A stretch of 64,000 bases of DNA from Spinactinospora alkalitolerans (GCF_013408795.1 NZ_JACCCC010000001.1:2418001-2482000), one strand, 5' to 3'. Shown: positions 1-8,636, numbered from the stretch's first letter. Notes: a model not told the origin generated them from the letters alone. Translations and numbers: made by a program.

Positions 1-2
1 TG

Positions 3-50
3 AACTTCGAGTTCGACGAAGTGGCGCCAGGAGAGGAGGACGCCCGTTAA
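3..50 (+). CDS. C-terminal tail of an upstream gene (partial)
   Basis: An open frame enters from the left edge and ends with TAA at 48-50, giving an acidic tail (EFDEVAPGEEDAR). The stop shares its last A with the ATG of the next gene (TAATG), the usual layout of translationally coupled genes. This suggests the CocE-type hydrolase downstream is the second gene of an operon. Too little is present to name the product. Confidence 0.45.
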   Translation, partial: NFEFDEVAPGEEDAR

Positions 51-2074
51 TGCGCGAAGTGACCGCCCTGCCCAACGCGATCAAGGAGGAGGAGCACGTC
101 TGGATCCCGGTCTCCGACGGCACCCGCCTGGCGGCCCGGATCTGGCGTCCGACCTCCTCCGATGACGAGCCCGTTCCGGGCGTGCTGGAGTACATCCCCT
201 ACCGCAAGCGCGACCTCACCTCGGTGCGCGACTCCATCCACCACCCCTACATCGCCGGGCACGGCTACGCGTGCGTGCGGGTGGACCTGCGCGGCACGGG
301 GGATTCCGAGGGCGTCCTCGTCGACGAGTACCTGGAGCAGGAGCAGCACGACGCCGAGGACGTGCTGGCGTGGATGGCCGACCAGCCGTGGTGCAACGGC
401 CGCAACGGGATGATGGGCATCTCCTGGGGCGGCTTCAGCGCGCTCCAGGCCGCGGCCCGGCAGCCGGCCAGCCTGCAGGCGATCGTCATCGCCTCCTTCA
501 CCGACGACCGCTACGCCGACGACTTCCACTACATGGGCGGCTGCATGCTCTCGGACAACCTCGCCGAGGCGGGCACCATGTTCGCGCACGCCACCTGCCC
601 GCCCGACCCGGCCCTGGTCGGCGATCGCTGGCGGGACATGTGGCTGGAGCGGATGGAGCACAGCCGCCCGTGGGTCCTGGAGTGGCTGCACCACCAGCGC
701 CGCGACGACTACTGGCGGCACGCCTCGGTCTGCGAGGACTACCGGGCCGTGCGGTGCCCGGTGCTGGCCTCCAGCGGCTGGGCCGACGGCTACTCCAACG
801 CGGTGACGCGGCTGCTGGAGTACCTGGACGTGCCGCGCAAGGGGCTGATCGGCCCGTGGTCGCACAAGCTGCCGCACCTCGGGGAGCCCGGTCCGGCGAT
901 CGGCTACCTGCAGGAGGTCGTGCGCTGGTGGGACCACTGGCTCAAGGACGCGGACAACGGCGCGACGGACGGGCCCATGCTGCAGGCGTGGATGCAGGAG
1001 AGCGTGCCGCCCTCCACCGCCTACGCCGAACGGCCCGGCCGCTGGGTGGGCGAGCCGTCCTGGCCGTCCCCGCACGTCGAGCAGGTGACCCACCCCCTGA
1101 GCAGGCACCGGATCGGAGCGCCGGGCGACGCGATGGAGGAGGCGGAGCTGACGGTGCGGTCGCCCCTGTCCGTGGGCCAGTTCGCCGGCAAGTGGGCCTC
1201 CTACAACGCGCCGCCCGACCTGCCCTACGACCAGCGCGAGGAGGACGGCGGTTCGCTGGTCTTCGACACCGACGTGCTCACCGAGCGCACCGAGATCCTC
1301 GGCTCGCCGACCGTGTACCTCGAAATCGCGGCGAGCGAACCCGTCGCGATGGTGGCCGCGCGGCTGTCGGACGTGGCCCCGGACGGCAGCGCCACCCGGG
1401 TCACCTACGGCCTGCTGAACTTCACCCGCCGGGACAGCTTCGACGAGCCGGAACCGCTCGTCCCCGGCAAGCGCTACCGGGCGGCCGTGCAGCTCAACGG
1501 CGTGGCGCAGGTGTTCCCGCCGGGGCACCGGATCCGGCTGTCGCTGTCGACGTCGTATTGGCCGCTGGCCTGGCCGCCGCCCAGGCCCGTGCTGCTGAGC
1601 GTGTACGCGGGCACCAGCAGCCTGACGCTGCCGGTGCGCCCGACCGGCGAATCCGACGAGACCGGGTCGCGGCCGTTCGGCGAGCCCGAGGGGACGCCGC
1701 CGGCCTCGACCATGCAGGTGAGCCCCGGCGAGCACCACTGGAGGGTGTTCCGCGACCTCGTTGACTACAGCTCGTCGCTGGAGATCGTGAAGGACAACGG
1801 GACGGTGCGCTACGACGGCATCGACCTCGACGTGAGCCGCCGCGCCTACGAGCGCTACGACTCGGTGGCCGGCGACTTCGAATCGGTGCGCGGGGAGTCG
1901 ACGTGGACGATGGGCTTCGCCCGCGGCGACTGGAGCACCCGGACCGTGACCCGCACCGTACTGCGCTCCACCGAGACCGAGTTCGTGCTGCACGCGACGC
2001 TGGACGGCTACGAGGGAGCCGAGCGGGTGTTCTCCCGCGAATGGAGCGAGAGCGTCCCCCGCGACAACGTCTGA
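50..2074 (+). CDS. CocE/NonD family X-Pro dipeptidyl-peptidase-like hydrolase
   Basis: A 674-residue serine hydrolase of the CocE/NonD family, which cleaves esters or amides (cocaine esterase, glutaryl acylases, X-Pro peptidases). The alpha/beta-hydrolase domain fills the first ~300 residues: RGTGDSEG at 81-88, nucleophile elbow GISWGG at 123-128 (Ser125), a probable acid in SGWADGY near 245 and the catalytic His in WSHK near 274. The rest is the jelly-roll C-terminal domain usual for the family. No signal peptide is seen, so it is probably cytoplasmic. It starts on the last base of the preceding stop codon with an AGGAGG-like site just upstream. The substrate cannot be told from sequence. 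Confidence 0.85.
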   Translation: MREVTALPNAIKEEEHVWIPVSDGTRLAARIWRPTSSDDEPVPGVLEYIPYRKRDLTSVRDSIHHPYIAGHGYACVRVDLRGTGDSEGVLVDEYLEQEQHDAEDVLAWMADQPWCNGRNGMMGISWGGFSALQAAARQPASLQAIVIASFTDDRYADDFHYMGGCMLSDNLAEAGTMFAHATCPPDPALVGDRWRDMWLERMEHSRPWVLEWLHHQRRDDYWRHASVCEDYRAVRCPVLASSGWADGYSNAVTRLLEYLDVPRKGLIGPWSHKLPHLGEPGPAIGYLQEVVRWWDHWLKDADNGATDGPMLQAWMQESVPPSTAYAERPGRWVGEPSWPSPHVEQVTHPLSRHRIGAPGDAMEEAELTVRSPLSVGQFAGKWASYNAPPDLPYDQREEDGGSLVFDTDVLTERTEILGSPTVYLEIAASEPVAMVAARLSDVAPDGSATRVTYGLLNFTRRDSFDEPEPLVPGKRYRAAVQLNGVAQVFPPGHRIRLSLSTSYWPLAWPPPRPVLLSVYAGTSSLTLPVRPTGESDETGSRPFGEPEGTPPASTMQVSPGEHHWRVFRDLVDYSSSLEIVKDNGTVRYDGIDLDVSRRAYERYDSVAGDFESVRGESTWTMGFARGDWSTRTVTRTVLRSTETEFVLHATLDGYEGAERVFSREWSESVPRDNV

Positions 2075-2156
2075 CCCGCCCGGACCCCTGCCCCGGAGCC
2101 GGTTTCTCCGATCGGCGCCGGGACTCCGTTTCCGCACGTGGGCCCCGTTCCGGAAT

Positions 2157-2330
2157 TCATCCCTTCCTTTCGCGCTCACCTTCGTTGATCATTTCGGTGA
2201 TCTTGTCGCGGAGCTCCAGGGAGGTCTCGCGCACGCGCCCGAACCAGCACTCATGGCGATCCGTGGCGGCGATCAGGTCGTCGAGCAATTCCTGTAGCGC
2301 ATCCCGCTCTTCGGGGGTCAAAGGGCTCAT
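2157..2330 (-). CDS. small acidic protein next to XRE/DUF397 module
   Basis: A 57-residue protein beginning MSPLTPEERDAL, largely helical and charged, with one Cys and a Trp (HECWFGRV). Its ATG overlaps the TGA of the preceding small gene (ATGA), so the two are probably translated together. I do not recognise the family. It is transcribed divergently from the XRE-type regulator at 2665-3474. Small genes of this kind are often found beside XRE/DUF397 pairs in actinomycetes, but no function is assigned. Confidence 0.6.
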   Translation of the reverse strand: MSPLTPEERDALQELLDDLIAATDRHECWFGRVRETSLELRDKITEMINEGERERKG

Positions 2331-2494
2331 GACGCGCTCTGCCGCAGCACCCGGAGGGCGGCGCGCCGCCGACGCGCGAAGGAGGCGGATCGGATGATGT
2401 CCTCGGCCCGCCGCCGTTCCTCGTGGGCGACCAGGTAGGGCCGGATCATCGACGCCTGCCGGGCATGGCGGGGTTGGTAGCGTGGTTTCGTCAC
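2327..2494 (-). CDS. small basic protein, first gene of divergent pair
   Basis: A 55-residue Arg-rich protein read from GTG at 2494, with AAGGAG 7 nt upstream. Its TGA overlaps the ATG of the next small gene by 4 nt. The sequence is helical and basic (EERRRAEDII, RRRRAALRVLRQ). It was judged real from the Shine-Dalgarno site, the tight coupling with its partner and the Arg-rich but non-repetitive composition. The family is unknown. It forms a two-gene unit divergent from the XRE regulator, so it may share a control region with it. Confidence 0.55.
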   Translation of the reverse strand: MTKPRYQPRHARQASMIRPYLVAHEERRRAEDIIRSASFARRRRAALRVLRQSAS

Positions 2495-2664
2495 CGGAAC
2501 TCCTTGGAACGGTGGCCGTGTCCCGGGGCTGTGTCCGCAGTCGCCGGGACTTCGTATGGGGCAACCATCCCGCTACACATTCCGACCTGCCAGGGAAGCC
2601 ACATTTCCCGGTCTTCTTCGGGAATCGGTGGAATCCTGTAGCCCGTCCGTGGAACTGTGTAGAC

Positions 2665-3474
2665 GTGGGAGACAAGGTCAGTCCGATATGGGCGCGCTAC
2701 GGTGCGGAGCTTCGGCGATTGCGCCTGGCATCAGGCAGAACGCAAACCGATCTCGGTAGGTCCGTCCTGTTGTCGAAGGCGATGATCTCGGGAATGGAGC
2801 GAGGAACACGTGCCCCACGGAGAGACCATTCGGAATCCCTTGATACCGCGCTGTCTACAGGGGGATTTCTCACCCGGCTGTGGGAAGAGCTGACGAACCA
2901 AAGAGACGTTCCCGCATGGTTCCGGGACGCCCTGCTTCTGGAACGCCGGGCAACCGAGCTACGGGAATATCAGCCGGTGCTCATTCCAGGGCTGCTTCAG
3001 AGCTCGGATTATGCGCGGACACTGATCCGAGCACGGCGTGTTCGGGCGAGCGCGGATCAGGTGGACCAGGTGACTAAGGCGCGAACGGAACGGTTTCCCG
3101 CCCTACTTCCGAACCGACCTCTGTTGTGGTTCATCGTTGATCAGGCGGTCCTCACCCGGGTGATCGGCTCTGAGAAGATCATGAGTGACCAACTCGGACA
3201 TGTGGCCGAGCTGGTAGAAGGTGAGATGGTCAGGTTCCAGGTGATTCCTCCGACGCGCAGACACCCGGGGCTGTGTCCACCGTTCCGACTGATCGCGCTC
3301 AACGACTCCCAGACGGTCGCGTACGCAGAGCATGCACTCGGAGGGGAGACGATCGACGCAGCGGAGCGGGTGAACGAAGCGTCAACCCTGTTCGGGACAC
3401 TGTTGGGCGAGGCGCTTCCCCCGGATGCCTCGCTGGACCTGATCCGCACGATCCAAAAGGAGATGACCAGGTGA
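2665..3474 (+). CDS. XRE-family transcriptional regulator with DUF5753 domain
   Basis: A 269-residue regulator. Residues ~8-60 form a Cro/C1-type helix-turn-helix (GAELRRLRLASGRTQTDL); the rest is the DUF5753 ligand/partner domain (PVLIPGLLQSSDYAR, DQAVLTRVIG). The GTG at 2665 was chosen because it places the helix-turn-helix at the N-terminus as in the family; the open frame upstream shows no homology and a weak ribosome site. The stop overlaps the GTG of the DUF397 gene (GTGA), the classic actinomycete regulator/DUF397 pair, studied in Streptomyces as BldB/WhiJ-like developmental modules. Local GC is lower than in the neighbours, which may mean recent transfer. Confidence 0.85.
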   Translation: MGDKVSPIWARYGAELRRLRLASGRTQTDLGRSVLLSKAMISGMERGTRAPRRDHSESLDTALSTGGFLTRLWEELTNQRDVPAWFRDALLLERRATELREYQPVLIPGLLQSSDYARTLIRARRVRASADQVDQVTKARTERFPALLPNRPLLWFIVDQAVLTRVIGSEKIMSDQLGHVAELVEGEMVRFQVIPPTRRHPGLCPPFRLIALNDSQTVAYAEHALGGETIDAAERVNEASTLFGTLLGEALPPDASLDLIRTIQKEMTR

Positions 3475-3641
3475 ACTGGCACACGAGTTCATACACCAGT
3501 GGCGACGGTGGGAACTGCGTCGAGGTCGCGGAGACCCCTGAGGTCGTGTACGTCCGCGATACGAAGAACAGAGGTCACGGGTCCCTCACATTCCCCGCGT
3601 CCGAGTGGACGGCGTTCCTGGCGGACGCGGACCGTCTCTGA
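3471..3641 (+). CDS. DUF397 domain protein
   Basis: A 56-residue DUF397 protein: WHTSSYTSGDGGNCVEVAE, then VYVRDTKNRG and LTFPASEWTAFL, which together are the whole domain. GTG start at 3471 with AAAAGGAG 8-10 nt upstream, overlapping the regulator stop by 4 nt. Proteins of this family act with an adjacent XRE/DUF5753 regulator, probably as a small binding partner that modulates it. Length is normal. Confidence 0.9.
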   Translation: MNWHTSSYTSGDGGNCVEVAETPEVVYVRDTKNRGHGSLTFPASEWTAFLADADRL

Positions 3642-3761
3642 AGCGGGGACGCCCCGGCCCCGGTGTCCGGCCAAGGGGCCGGGGGCGATCCCGTCGACGG
3701 CCGACCGCGACGCGCGGATAACCGCTGGCCGATCGTGGGGCGGGCCTGGGACGATCGCGGC

Positions 3762-4523
3762 ATGGCGCCTACGTTCGAAGACCTGATCGCCGAGGCCGAG
3801 TCCGTCTCCGTGGAGGGCTGGGACTTCTCCTGGCTGGACGGGCGGGCGACCGAGGAGCGCCCCTCCTGGGGATACGCGCGGTCGATGGGCGAGCGGATGG
3901 CGCGGGCCGATGCCGCCCTCGACGTCCAGACCGGCGGCGGGGAGGTCCTCGCCGCCGTCCCGAAGCTGCCCCCGCTGACCGTGGCCACCGAGGCGTGGCC
4001 GCCCAACCTCGCACGGGCGACCGCGCTGCTGCGCCCGCGCGGGGTGGCGGTCGTCGCCGACGAGGACGAGCCGCCGCTGCCGTTCGCCGACGACGCCTTC
4101 GCCCTCGTGGTCAGCCGCCACCCGGTGACCACGTGGTGGGAGGAGATCGCCCGGGTGCTGCAGCCGGGCGGGACGTACTTCTCCCAGCAGGTCGGACCCG
4201 CGAGCGTGTTCGAACTGGTCGAGTACTTCCTCGGGCCGCAGCCGCCCGAGGTGCGCCGCAGGCGCCACCCCGACGACGCCGGGGCGCTGACCGAGGCCGC
4301 CGGTCTGGAGGTGGTCGACCTTCGATCGGAGTCGCTGCGCACGGAGTTCTTCGACGTGGGCGCGGTGGTCTACTTCCTGCGCAAGGTCATCTGGATGGTT
4401 CCGGGGTTCACCGTCGACCGGTACCGCGCCGAGCTGCGCGCCCTGCACGAGCGCATCCGCACCGACGGCCCCTTCGTCGCGCACACGACGCGCTTCCTGA
4501 TCGAGGCTCGAAAGCCCGCCTGA
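3762..4523 (+). CDS. class I SAM-dependent methyltransferase
   Basis: A 253-residue protein of the small-molecule methyltransferase type. The glycine motif that binds S-adenosylmethionine is degenerate (DVQTGGGEVL near 47-56), followed by VATEAWPPNLARA (acidic loop region), LPFADDAFALVVSRHP and EEIARVLQPGGTYFSQQ, the usual post-motif strands. The C-terminal RTDGPFVAHTTRFLIEARKP is typical of actinomycete members. The ATG at 3762 is preceded by an unremarkable leader. It stands alone, so the substrate is unknown. Confidence 0.75.
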   Translation: MAPTFEDLIAEAESVSVEGWDFSWLDGRATEERPSWGYARSMGERMARADAALDVQTGGGEVLAAVPKLPPLTVATEAWPPNLARATALLRPRGVAVVADEDEPPLPFADDAFALVVSRHPVTTWWEEIARVLQPGGTYFSQQVGPASVFELVEYFLGPQPPEVRRRRHPDDAGALTEAAGLEVVDLRSESLRTEFFDVGAVVYFLRKVIWMVPGFTVDRYRAELRALHERIRTDGPFVAHTTRFLIEARKPA

Positions 4524-5016
4524 GGATCGCGTGCACACCACCGAGTGCGAAAGCCAGGTGGACCGGCCCGGTGGTGAACGTGCGGCTCAAGTCTGCTGTG
4601 CGGCCTTTTTGCGGTGGCTCTCTTGTCGATCTTGACCTTGGGTTTCAACCTCGGCCCCGGGACGGAGCAGGCGCGCGGGCGGGCCCTCCACCTCGACCCC
4701 CTGAGGCCGGGGACGGCGTGCACCATCGCCCAGCCACCGCGGGCTTTCCGTGCATCACCGGTGGCCTGGAGGGCAACCATCGCCCACCCCGCTGCAACCA
4801 CCATCGGAAACCACCAACGTTTTCAGGCCCCATAAGGCCAAGATCGGCGAAAAGGCCGTCGGGGAAGGGGCGCGCCTCTCGCCCGGCCCGCGGCGCAGTC
4901 CGACTACGCCCCCGGACGTAGCGGCGGAACCGCTCCGTGGGTGACGACCGCGACCCCGGCCGGGGAGCAGGCTGGTCAGCATCCGACCTCCGCGATCGCG
5001 AGAAAGGCGCCGGCCC
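4524..5016 (+). other. non-coding gap filled mostly by repeat copy A
   Basis: No credible gene lies between the methyltransferase and the ABC transporter. Positions 4607-4855 match an intergenic repeat also found near 13.9, 33.2 and 34.5 kb. The last ~150 bases have the start region of the ABC operon. Confidence 0.6.
4607..4855 (+). repeat. interspersed intergenic repeat, copy A
   Basis: The left module (4607-4705: GATCTTGACCTTGGGTTTCA, then a GGAGCAGGCGCGCGGG core) matches copy B at 13876-13975 over nearly 100 bases with scattered changes. The right module (4821-4849, TTCAGGCCCCATAAGGCC then AAGATCGGCG) matches copy B at 14070-14099. The two ends are partly inverted: GATCTTGACCTT on the left, its reverse complement AAGGCCAAGATC on the right with one mismatch. 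The middle differs from copy B. This suggests a non-autonomous, hairpin-forming element. Confidence 0.7.
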
Positions 5017-5934
5017 ATGCCCGACGACTCCGACGAACTGCTGGTCCGCACCACGGACCTGTCCAAGCGCTACGGCGGCGCGGCCGCCGTCGACCGGCTC
5101 GACCTCACCGTGCGCCGCGGTGAGATCTTCGGCTTCCTCGGCCCCAACGGCGCGGGCAAGACCACGACCCTGCGGATGCTGCTCGGCCTGATCCGCCCGT
5201 CGTCGGGAACGGCCAGGGTCCTGGGACGCCCGCCCGGGCACCCCGCCGCGCTGCGCGCGATCGGCGCGCTGATCGAGGGCCCGGCGTTCTACCCTTACCT
5301 GTCCGGCCGCGACAACCTGCGCCTCGTCGCCCGCTACGCCGGGATCCGCGCGGGCCGGACGGACGCGGCCCTGGAGACGGTGGGTCTGGCCGGGCGCGGC
5401 GGCGACGCGTTCGCGACGTACTCGCTGGGCATGAAGCAGCGGCTCGGCGTCGCCGCGGCGCTGCTGAAGGACCCGGAGCTGGTCATCCTGGACGAGCCCA
5501 CCAACGGCCTCGACCCCGGCGGCATGCGCGACATGCGCGGGCTCATCCGCGACCTCGCCGACTGGGGGCACACCGTCCTGCTGTCCAGCCACCTCATGGC
5601 CGAGGTGGAGCAGCTCTGCGACCGCGTCGCGGTGATCTCCGGCGGCCGCCTCGTCGCGGAGGGCGACGTCACCGAACTGCGCGGCGAGAGCGTGCTGCGC
5701 GTGCGCGCCGACCCTCTGGACCGGGCCCGCGAGCTGCTGGAGCGGCTGGTCGGGCCGGACCGCGTCGCGCTCGACGGCGGCGGCCTGCGGCTGCGCACCG
5801 ATCCGGCCGGGGCCGGCCCGCTCAACAAGGAGCTTGTCGGCGCCGGGATCACCGTCACCGAGCTGTGCCGCGAGAAGCGCACCCTGGAGGACGCGTTCTT
5901 CGAGGTGACCGGGACCGGGGGAGGGAACCGATGA
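5017..5934 (+). CDS. ABC transporter ATP-binding protein
   Basis: A 305-residue ATPase of an ABC-2 type exporter (DrrA-like). Walker A GPNGAGKTT at 42-50, signature YSLGMKQRL at 135-143, Walker B LVILDEP at 155-161, then SSHLMAEVEQ with the switch His. The extra ~80 C-terminal residues are usual for drug or lipid exporters of this class. The gene overlaps the permease gene by 4 nt (ATGA), so the two products are made together and probably form the transporter. The cargo is unknown. Confidence 0.92.
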   Translation: MPDDSDELLVRTTDLSKRYGGAAAVDRLDLTVRRGEIFGFLGPNGAGKTTTLRMLLGLIRPSSGTARVLGRPPGHPAALRAIGALIEGPAFYPYLSGRDNLRLVARYAGIRAGRTDAALETVGLAGRGGDAFATYSLGMKQRLGVAAALLKDPELVILDEPTNGLDPGGMRDMRGLIRDLADWGHTVLLSSHLMAEVEQLCDRVAVISGGRLVAEGDVTELRGESVLRVRADPLDRARELLERLVGPDRVALDGGGLRLRTDPAGAGPLNKELVGAGITVTELCREKRTLEDAFFEVTGTGGGNR

Positions 5935-6773
5935 TGTCCGCGTTCGCGGCGGCCGTCGCGGCCGAGATGGTGAAACTGGGCAGGCGTCCGGCCAACCTGG
6001 TGCTGCTCGGCGCGTTCCTGCTGCTGCTCACCGTGTTTCGCTACGCGATCCCCTACTCGGCCTCGCTGGAGGACGGCGGGCCGGGGCGGGCCGCGCTCGC
6101 GCCGGCACTGCCCGACCAGCTCGTGGTCAACGCGCTGTCTGCGATGCCGGTGTTCGCCGGCGCGCTGATGCTGGTCTTCGGCGCGCTGACCGTGGGGTCG
6201 GAGTACGGCTGGGACACGATGAAGACGGTGCTCACCCAGCGGCCGTCCCGCACGGCGTTCGCGCTGGCCAAGGTGGCCGCGATCGCGTTGTCCGCGCTGC
6301 TGGCGGTCGTCGCCGCGCTGGCCTGGTGCGCGCTGCTGGGCGCGGGGGTCGCGCTGCTGGACGGGGCGGCGATGGACTGGCCGCCGGCGGCCGACGCGGC
6401 GCGGGGACTCCTGGCGGGCTGGCTGATCCTGACCGTGTGGGGCCTGGCCGGCGGGGCGCTGGCGTTCCTCACCCGGGGCGTGGCGCTGCCGATCGGGCTG
6501 GGCGTCGTGTGGATCCTCGGCGTCGAGAACCTGCTCTCCGGCATCGCCGACAACCTGCTCACGGCGCTGCAGCCGGTGCGGGACGCGCTTCCGGGCGCGA
6601 ACGCCGGATCGCTCGTCTCGGCGCTGGCCGAGGGCGTCGCCGCGGGCGGGCCGGTCCCGGGCGTCGTCGACGTGGTCGGCGGCGAGCGGGCCGCGGTCAC
6701 GCTGTGCTGCTACGCGCTGGGGTTCTCCCTGGCCGCGGTCGCGCTGCTGCGCCGGCGCGACCTGGCCGGCTGA
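5931..6773 (+). CDS. ABC-2 type transporter permease
   Basis: A 280-residue integral membrane protein with about six hydrophobic segments (for example LVLLGAFLLLLTVF near 22-35, AIALSALLAVVAALAWCALL near 117-136). It starts within the stop of the ATPase gene. GSEYGWDTMKTVLTQRPSR is the typical cytoplasmic loop of the ABC-2 membrane subunits that contacts the ATPase. Together with the ATPase at 5017-5934 it should form one exporter at the cytoplasmic membrane. Confidence 0.85.
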   Translation: MMSAFAAAVAAEMVKLGRRPANLVLLGAFLLLLTVFRYAIPYSASLEDGGPGRAALAPALPDQLVVNALSAMPVFAGALMLVFGALTVGSEYGWDTMKTVLTQRPSRTAFALAKVAAIALSALLAVVAALAWCALLGAGVALLDGAAMDWPPAADAARGLLAGWLILTVWGLAGGALAFLTRGVALPIGLGVVWILGVENLLSGIADNLLTALQPVRDALPGANAGSLVSALAEGVAAGGPVPGVVDVVGGERAAVTLCCYALGFSLAAVALLRRRDLAG

Positions 6774-6825
6774 CGGGTGCGGCGCGGTGCGGGCCACCGC
6801 GCCGCGTGCCCCCGCGGGCCACCCC

Positions 6826-6864
6826 GCGCCCTCTACCTGACACTCCCTGTCAGGTAGAGGGCGC
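6826..6864. promoter_or_regulatory. perfect 17-bp inverted repeat, probable operator
   Basis: Arms GCGCCCTCTACCTGACA (6826-6842) and its exact reverse complement (6848-6864) flank a 5-nt spacer CTCCC. The inner TACCTGAC/GTCAGGTA core resembles operators bound by TetR, MarR or HxlR-type repressors. It ends 12 bp before the ATG of the NmrA-like gene, where a bound repressor would block transcription or translation. It could also terminate the ABC operon. No regulator gene is adjacent. Confidence 0.65.
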
Positions 6865-6876
6865 TTGACTGTGCGC

Positions 6877-7698
6877 ATGACCCAACAACAACCGATTCTG
6901 GTCCTCGGGGCGACCGGCTCCACCGGTCGACGGGTGGCCGACCTGCTGCGCGCCGCGGGACACCCGGTGCGCGCCGCCTCCCGCGGAGGTGCGGTGCGCT
7001 TCGACTGGGCCGACCCCGACACCTGGGAGCCCGCCGTGTCCGGCGCGTCGCGCATGTACCTCATGGCGCCGCACGAGCTGCCGATCGACCCGTCGTTCGT
7101 CGCCTGCGCGGTCGGGCAGGGGGTGCGGCGCATCGTGCTGCTCTCCAGCAGGGGCATCGAGACGATGGGCGACGAGCGGCTGATGGCGGCCGAGCGGACG
7201 GTGCGCGAGTCCGGAGCGGAGTGGACCGTCGTGCGGCCGGACTGGTTCAACCAGAACTTCGACGAGGGCTTCTTCCGCGAGGCGGTCACGGCGGGCGAGC
7301 TCGCGCTGCCGCTGGGGGAGGCGCGCCAGGCGTTCGTCGACGCCGACGACATCGCCGCGGTCGCCGCCGCCGCGCTCACCGGGGACGGCCACGCGGGGCG
7401 CAGCTACGAGCTGACCGGTCCGCGGGCGCTGTCGTTCGCCGAGGCCCTCGCGGTCATCGGCCGGGCGAGCGGTCGGCGGCTGCGCTTCCTGGGGACGGAG
7501 GAGGAGTACCTGGCCGTCCAGGTCGCCTCAGGGGCCTCGCGGGAGGAGGCCGCGGGCGCGGCCGCGGCGTTCGCGGCCCTGCGCGGCCTCGGCGACGCCG
7601 AGCCCACCGACGCGGTGCGGCGCGTGACGGGACGCGACCCCAGGGACTTGGAGTCCTACGCCGCCGAAGCCGCGGCCCGGGGCGCCTGGCGCGGCTGA
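6877..7698 (+). CDS. NmrA-like / NAD(P)H-binding oxidoreductase
   Basis: A 273-residue atypical short-chain dehydrogenase of the NmrA/QorB type. The Rossmann motif LVLGATGSTGRR lies at residues 8-19, followed by RAASRGGAVRFDWAD. WTVVRPDWFNQNF and DADDIAAVAAAALTG are family landmarks. It has no SDR Tyr-Lys pair, so it may sense or use NAD(P)H rather than act as a classical dehydrogenase. The ATG at 6877 was chosen; an in-frame TTG at 6865 with GAGG upstream would add four residues. The palindrome directly upstream implies repressor control. Confidence 0.8.
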   Translation: MTQQQPILVLGATGSTGRRVADLLRAAGHPVRAASRGGAVRFDWADPDTWEPAVSGASRMYLMAPHELPIDPSFVACAVGQGVRRIVLLSSRGIETMGDERLMAAERTVRESGAEWTVVRPDWFNQNFDEGFFREAVTAGELALPLGEARQAFVDADDIAAVAAAALTGDGHAGRSYELTGPRALSFAEALAVIGRASGRRLRFLGTEEEYLAVQVASGASREEAAGAAAAFAALRGLGDAEPTDAVRRVTGRDPRDLESYAAEAAARGAWRG

Positions 7699-7747
7699 GC
7701 CGGACGCGTCCGGGCGAGCGAGGAGAGACCGCACCCCCGTCTTCACG

Positions 7748-7790
7748 CCCGCCCGCCCGGCCGGGACTTCCCCGGCCGGCCGGCGGGTGG
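7748..7790. terminator. bidirectional stem-loop terminator
   Basis: A GC-rich stem (CCCGCCCGCCCGGCCGGG, loop ACTTC, then a near-complementary arm) lies between two convergent genes, 50 nt after the NmrA-like gene and 37 nt before the end of the nucleotidyltransferase gene. There is no long T tract, as is usual in actinomycetes. Confidence 0.6.
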
Positions 7791-7826
7791 GGCACCGGCC
7801 CGTCCGGCGGCGCCGGCGTCCTCCGG

Positions 7827-8636
7827 TCAGCCCCGCCCCGCGGCGGCGGCCGCCGCGGCGAGGGCGGGTTCGCTCCATGTGCGCTGGTAGGCCTCGACCA
7901 GCCAGGCGTCGGCCCAGGCGTGGTCGGGGTGCTCGGGCAGCGGCGAGGTGGTGACGAGGTCGCGCAGCTCGGCCTCCAGCTCCTCGGCCGCGGCCAGCGC
8001 CTCGGCCATCGAGTGCTCGCCGCGGCGCAGCTCGCGCAGCCAGGACGCCCACGGGTCCGGCATCGGCAGCGTCACCCGCCCGGTGCGCAGCATCTCCGAA
8101 CCCTGAACGCCGAGCCGCACCATGTGGTAGGCGAACTTGACGTCGAAGCCGTACTCGGCGATCAGCTCGGGACGGTTGGTGTGCCGCCCGCCGCGCCGCC
8201 CCAGCATGCTGTCGCGCTGCGCCCGCAGGTAGCCGAGGAACCGGTGCCCGGCCTGGCGGGACAGGATCCGCTCGCGTTCGGCGCGCAGCCGCCGCCCCAG
8301 GTCGGTGACGCGGACGATCTCGTCCTCGGGCACGAACAGCGGCAGCAACACCGTCGGGTTGCCCGTCAGCGCCAGCCGCAGCCACTTGCGCAGCGAGTAC
8401 ACGGTCAGGTCGAGGTCGCCGGGCCCGGAGCGCACCCCCTCGGGCTGCGTGCGGTGGACGTACTGCTCGAACCGGCGCAGTCCGATCACGTACTCCGGCG
8501 GCTCGACGCAGATGCCCATCTCGTCGCGGTCGTCCTGGCCGGCGACGGTGATGCCGTGGACCCCCGATCCCACCTGGCAGCGCAGGATCGTCGTCCGCTC
8601 GGCGATCGCGGCGAACTCGGGGCTGGAGTGCTTCAT
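7827..8636 (-). CDS. RlaP-like predicted nucleotidyltransferase
   Basis: A 269-residue protein of the DNA polymerase beta-like nucleotidyltransferase superfamily (YcgL/RlaP type). VGSGVHGITV at 22-31 corresponds to the GS motif, and DDRDEMGICV at 35-44 supplies the paired acidic residues that bind metal. YSLRKWLRLALTGNPTVLLPLFVP and FDVKFAYHMVRLG are typical of the RlaP family. The ATG at 8636 has a GGAGGGAAGG site upstream. The family is predicted to transfer nucleotides to an RNA or protein; no partner RNA ligase is adjacent. Confidence 0.75.
   Translation of the reverse strand: MKHSSPEFAAIAERTTILRCQVGSGVHGITVAGQDDRDEMGICVEPPEYVIGLRRFEQYVHRTQPEGVRSGPGDLDLTVYSLRKWLRLALTGNPTVLLPLFVPEDEIVRVTDLGRRLRAERERILSRQAGHRFLGYLRAQRDSMLGRRGGRHTNRPELIAEYGFDVKFAYHMVRLGVQGSEMLRTGRVTLPMPDPWASWLRELRRGEHSMAEALAAAEELEAELRDLVTTSPLPEHPDHAWADAWLVEAYQRTWSEPALAAAAAAAGRG

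Noticed and set aside
47-2179. Long antisense open frames opposite the CocE gene and most other genes
   Set aside because: At this GC content the frame opposite a real gene is often open; translations are Arg/Gly/His/Val-rich, lack motifs and ribosome sites, and mirror the true gene's codon bias.
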